Shown here one piece after another: positions 60,715-64,000 of a DNA stretch of 64,000 nucleotides. The position numbers and the translations under genes were made by a program. Below the pieces are notes generated by a model. That model did not search any database, had not been told where the DNA came from, and worked only from the letters and a program-made list of their open reading frames with translations. This stretch comes from Phycisphaerae bacterium (GTDB lineage: Bacteria > Planctomycetota > Phycisphaerae > Tepidisphaerales > Tepidisphaeraceae). Position 1 is the first letter of the stretch. Every line of letters begins with the position of its first letter. The stretch lies in contig JAICIO010000010.1 in the NCBI GenBank assembly GCA_025924315.1, positions 1-64,000 on the forward strand, written 5' to 3'.

Positions 60715-62112
60715 TCATGCTTCCGTGAGAATATCGTTGGGAAAGGGTTTGGCGCGACGCTCAAGTTCATACTGCCGCAGCTTGCGCTGGAGGGTGCGGA
60801 CGGAGATGCCGAGACGGTTGGCGGCGTGGGTTCGATTTCCGCCGAACTGGTCGAGCGCTTTCGTGATGGCGAGCCGCTCGAGTTCTTCCATGGTTAGACC
60901 AGTGGGGATTTCCTTGGGCGTGGCCGACGCCTGGGAGCCTTCCGCGATCGAGTCGGGGAGATCGCGCTCGGTCAACGTCTCCCCATCGGCCAGGACCATC
61001 ATGCTCTCGAGCGTGTTTCGCAACTCGCGGACGTTTCCCGGCCAACGGTAAAGCTGAAACCGCCGCATCACTTCCGGCGAAACCTTTCGCAGGGGCGTGT
61101 GCTTGTTCTCGGCGATTTCCTTGAGGAAATGATCGACGAGAATGGGGATGTCGTCGGGCCGTTCGCGCATTGGTGGAAGCGTGATCGTCACGACGTTGAG
61201 TCGATAAAACAAATCCTCGCGGAACGTGCCTTCGGCGACCATCTTTCGGATATCGCGACTTGTTGCGGCAAGCACGCGCACATCGACCTTTCGATCTTCA
61301 TGTCCGCCGACGGGCGTGAGTGTGAGCGTTTCGAGAACGCGCAACAATTTCGCCTGCAGTCCGATCTCAAAGTCGCCGATTTCGTCGATGAAGAGCGTTC
61401 CGCCGTCGGCTTGTTCGAAGCGTCCCATGCGGCGATCGGTCGCGCCAGTAAACGCGCCGCGTACATGACCGAACAACTCGCTTTCTACGAGGGTCGCCGG
61501 CACTGCCGCGCAATTTACCGCAACGAACGGCCCCTTCTTCCGCAAGCTATTGTGATGCAGCGCCTGCGCAACGAGCTCTTTACCGGTGCCACTTTCACCG
61601 AGGATCAGCACGGTACTGTCGACCGGCGCCGCCCGCTGAATCTTCGCGAAAACATCCTTCATCTGCTTCGATTGCCCGACGATCTGATCGAGACCAAATT
61701 TCTGGTCGAGACGGCGACGAAGGCTGTCGAGTTCCTTGTCCTTTTGCAGGCCATCCACTGCCCGCTTGACCATCATGCGCAGTTCGTCGGGGTTGATCGG
61801 CTTAAGCACATAATCAAATGCCCCCGCTTTCATCGCCTCAACGGCGCTTTGTGTCTCACGATCGCCAGTGAGGAGGATAAATTGTGTGTCGGGCTTGCGC
61901 TTCTTCCATAGGTTGAGTAGATCGATGCCGCTCACGTCGCCCATGTGCAGATCGCTCAGCACGACATCAATGTTTTCATCGAGGTATCCCATGGCCTTGT
62001 CGGCATTTTCAGCCCCGAAGATGGTGAAGCCGTCGGTCTTGAGCAAGTGACTCAGCGCTTTTCGTTCGTTCTCTTGATCCTCAACCACCAGCACTCGTCC
62101 TGCGTGCGCCAT
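60715..62112 (-). CDS. Sigma54-dependent response regulator, NtrC family
   Basis: 465 residues from ATG 62112. Receiver domain (1-125) with phospho-acceptor Asp54 in VVLSDLHMGD; AAA+ domain with Walker A GESGTGKE (172-179) and the sigma54 loop GAFTGA (219-224); C-terminal Fis-type helix-turn-helix (THAANRLGISVRTLQRKL). It activates promoters that use sigma54. It is divergent from the heme-type histidine kinase (62276-63937), with 163 bp between the starts, so a natural partner pair. It would need rpoN elsewhere. Confidence 0.95.
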   Translation of the reverse strand: MAHAGRVLVVEDQENERKALSHLLKTDGFTIFGAENADKAMGYLDENIDVVLSDLHMGDVSGIDLLNLWKKRKPDTQFILLTGDRETQSAVEAMKAGAFDYVLKPINPDELRMMVKRAVDGLQKDKELDSLRRRLDQKFGLDQIVGQSKQMKDVFAKIQRAAPVDSTVLILGESGTGKELVAQALHHNSLRKKGPFVAVNCAAVPATLVESELFGHVRGAFTGATDRRMGRFEQADGGTLFIDEIGDFEIGLQAKLLRVLETLTLTPVGGHEDRKVDVRVLAATSRDIRKMVAEGTFREDLFYRLNVVTITLPPMRERPDDIPILVDHFLKEIAENKHTPLRKVSPEVMRRFQLYRWPGNVRELRNTLESMMVLADGETLTERDLPDSIAEGSQASATPKEIPTGLTMEELERLAITKALDQFGGNRTHAANRLGISVRTLQRKLRQYELERRAKPFPNDILTEA

Positions 62113-62237
62113 AATACGTCCTTTGTCGGAATGAGTCGCCTGAAACTCCGACTTACTGTCATATAGTAGGTCAGTCAGTTTGGACAACGGACAATTTTTC
62201 CGGATTTCTGGCAATCTGCGCAAGATGTCCCGCGGTT

Positions 62238-62266
62238 TTGCGCAAGCAAACCCGCCACGCTAGAAT
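62238..62266 (+). promoter_or_regulatory. Promoter for the histidine kinase gene
   Basis: TTGCGC, 17 bp, TAGAAT, then 9 bp to ATG 62276. No Shine-Dalgarno sequence is visible, so the message is likely nearly leaderless. Confidence 0.6.
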
Positions 62267-62275
62267 GGCTTTCGA

Positions 62276-63937
62276 ATGCTGAAGTGGCTGCGCTATTCGA
62301 AGATCTCGCTGGCGGTGAAGTGCCAGATTCTGTTCGGGGCCGCCGTGGTGCTGATCATCGCCGCAGCGCTGTTTTGGCCCTGGCAGCGAATGGAGCAGTT
62401 GACGGGGCAGTTGAACGAGCGCGCCGCCGCCGCGGTGGCCCGGCAAGTGATCGGCGAACATATCTCTCGACCAACGACCGCTCCAACGAGCCATGTGCCA
62501 CCTGTCGAACCGACGACCAACCCGACCACGATGCAGGTTCGCGGAGAACAGTATTTTCCACCGCGGCTGATCGCAGCGGCTGCGCGCGATGCTCTGCCAG
62601 ATCGCCTGACCAAGTTTGAACGTGCCGCGATTGAGCGGTTCGTCGCGGATTCCGATCGCACCTTTTATTCCCGCGACTACGACAACGGCGAGGGCTATCG
62701 CTACGCGCAGCCACTTTATGCAACCGCCGACTGCCTGCGATGCCATCAGGAGAATCTGAGCGCGCTGCTCGGAACCGAACCCGCATCGACAACTTCGCCC
62801 ACGACCCAAGCGACTCCGCAAAGCGCGCAGCTTCTTGCGATCGTGAGCGTCGACATTCCTTCGCAGATCTCGACGAACCAGCTGATCCTCAATCGCGTGT
62901 TCATCCTGACCGCCGGCCTGCTCGCCGGAACACTCGCCGTCGTGATCTTTTATCTCATCACCACGAAGATCATTCTCCAGCCCGTGCGCGTCCTTCAGGA
63001 AACCGCCGAGAAAGTTTCCGAAGGCGACCTCAACATCCGATCCGACATCAACACCGGCGACGAGTTCCAACAGCTCTCGGAAACGTTCAACACGATGTTG
63101 ATCAACCTGAAGGCGAGCGCCGATCAGCTGAAGGCGGTGAACAAAGGCCTTGATCTGAAGCTCGGACAATTGGCCGAGAGCAACGTCGCGCTGTACGAAT
63201 CGAATCGCCTCAAGACCGAGTTCCTGGCGAACGTTTCGCACGAGCTGCGCACGCCGCTCAATTCGATCCTCGGCTTCACCGAACTGCTCCGCGACGCGAA
63301 TGCGGACAAGAACGACCCGAAGTTCAACCGTTATCTGCAAAACATCACGCGCAGCGGAAATCATTTGCTCGATCTGATCAACGATCTGCTCGACCTGGCA
63401 AAGATCGAGGCTGGACGGATGGAGGTGCGATCGGAACCGCTGAGCATTACGGACATGTTTGAAGCGCTGATCAGCCTGCTCAAGCCGCTGGCCGAGCCGA
63501 AAGGCCTCACGATCGTCCCCAGCATCGCGAGCGGCATTCCAATCGTGCATACGGATTCGGCCAAGTTGCAACAAGTGCTGTACAACTTTTTATCAAACGC
63601 AATCAAGTTCTCGCCGAATGGCGCCGCGATCGGTCTGTCCGCGGAGCTCGAGACCCTGGATCACGTCCGCATTTCGGTCACCGATCGCGGGCCCGGCATT
63701 GCACCCGAGCAGCACAGCGTGATCTTCGAAAAGTTCAGGCAGGTCGACGCATCCGTGACGCGGCAACACGGCGGAACGGGACTGGGTCTGGCGATCTCGA
63801 AAGAGCTTGCTGCTCTGCTTGGCGGATCGATCGGCGTTCGCAGCGCGCCCGGCGAAGGCGCGACGTTTTGGATCCTGCTGCCGCTTCGCATCGAAGCCGG
63901 CGCGCAGGACGTGCGCTCCGGCCTGGTGTTGACCTGA
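62276..63937 (+). CDS. Membrane histidine kinase with a CxxCH (heme-type) sensor domain
   Basis: 553 residues. TM1 (about 17-37), an extracytoplasmic domain of about 170 residues, TM2 (about 207-229) and HAMP (230-285) precede the kinase. The sensor domain contains CLRCH (Cys153, Cys156, His157), the c-type heme attachment motif, within YRYAQPLYATADCLRCH, like the Tll0287-type (DUF3365) sensors. HisKA carries SHELRTPLNS with His322; the ATPase has NAIKFSP, DRGPGIA and GGTGLGLAI. It could sense redox state, oxygen or NO. It is divergent from the NtrC-like regulator. Confidence 0.9.
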   Translation: MLKWLRYSKISLAVKCQILFGAAVVLIIAAALFWPWQRMEQLTGQLNERAAAAVARQVIGEHISRPTTAPTSHVPPVEPTTNPTTMQVRGEQYFPPRLIAAAARDALPDRLTKFERAAIERFVADSDRTFYSRDYDNGEGYRYAQPLYATADCLRCHQENLSALLGTEPASTTSPTTQATPQSAQLLAIVSVDIPSQISTNQLILNRVFILTAGLLAGTLAVVIFYLITTKIILQPVRVLQETAEKVSEGDLNIRSDINTGDEFQQLSETFNTMLINLKASADQLKAVNKGLDLKLGQLAESNVALYESNRLKTEFLANVSHELRTPLNSILGFTELLRDANADKNDPKFNRYLQNITRSGNHLLDLINDLLDLAKIEAGRMEVRSEPLSITDMFEALISLLKPLAEPKGLTIVPSIASGIPIVHTDSAKLQQVLYNFLSNAIKFSPNGAAIGLSAELETLDHVRISVTDRGPGIAPEQHSVIFEKFRQVDASVTRQHGGTGLGLAISKELAALLGGSIGVRSAPGEGATFWILLPLRIEAGAQDVRSGLVLT

Positions 63938-64000
63938 TGCAGCCGACGGGGAAGAGAACGATGATTGATTTTGAAAAAGACGCACATCTTCTTCGCGAGC
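63937..64000 (+). CDS. Start of a gene coupled to the kinase (3' end outside window)
   Basis: ATG 63937 overlaps the kinase TGA (TGATG), and a second in-frame ATG at 63961 is preceded by GGGGAAGAG, so the gene is translationally coupled or starts just after. Only about 20 codons are visible (MIDFEKDAHLLRE). Function cannot be told; it may be another part of the signalling pathway. Confidence 0.5.
   Translation, partial: MQPTGKRTMIDFEKDAHLLRE

Noticed and set aside
62171-63574. Minus-strand frame of 467 codons
   Set aside because: Antisense to the heme-type histidine kinase, which has all kinase motifs.

Overview
The window is GC-rich, densely coded bacterial DNA. It is most consistent with a planctomycete, probably of the Phycisphaerae group. 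The supporting features are a SecE with an extra membrane-spanning N-terminal region, a small histone-H1-like (Hc1-type) protein, a PEP-CTERM secreted protein, many two-component proteins, and dozens of intergenic palindromes. This assignment is inference; there is no rRNA in the window.

Layout. 0-5 kb: a translation and secretion block on the minus strand, tRNA-Thr, tuf, rpmG, tRNA-Trp, secE, nusG, a small membrane gene and rplK, driven from a clear sigma70-type promoter at about 4.7 kb. 5-12 kb: a 2-hydroxyacid dehydrogenase, then a two-gene molybdopterin oxidoreductase complex whose four-cluster ferredoxin subunit is fused to an NrfD-like membrane anchor, and then a Y1 (HUH) transposase-like gene abutting a 60-bp near-perfect palindrome. 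12-23 kb: a GT39-like transferase coupled to a large beta-propeller/coiled-coil protein, a sugar isomerase, two tandem paralogous membrane proteins, a lipoprotein, moaB and a PEP-CTERM protein. 23-32 kb: tRNA-Glu, a PilZ protein, a PAS-PAS hybrid kinase, a DnaQ-type exonuclease fused to a WYL domain, fabZ, Hc1, a LigD-type ligase plus primase-polymerase pair, a TlpA-like protein and ilvE. 32-49 kb: lolD-lolC-lysS, a peptidase-MA protein, folK, pheA, a large secreted protein, yihY, DUF47-pit, a hydrolase and a coupled cmk-plsC-mazG operon. 49-52.3 kb: a second LigD-type polymerase, Ku and a second ATP-dependent ligase, making a split NHEJ operon. 52-64 kb: a ribbon-helix-helix protein, trpB, rpiA, a FabF-like synthase, comB, an alkaline-phosphatase-superfamily enzyme, and a divergent pair made of an NtrC-like regulator and a kinase with a CxxCH heme-type sensor.

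The most unusual layer is non-coding. Two intergenic repeat classes are scattered through the window. (1) Nested palindromes: each arm is itself a short hairpin, and the two arms form a larger one. At least ten sequence families share this architecture. One element sits inside another with a CTCAG duplication, which argues for mobility. (2) Inverted arrays of 7-bp units: seven loci, each with a different heptamer sequence but always period 7, concentrated in the tuf/tRNA block. The Y1 transposase-like gene is the only visible candidate for mobilising class 1. Several genes also have a sigma70-like promoter placed so close to the start codon that their mRNAs should be leaderless or nearly so.
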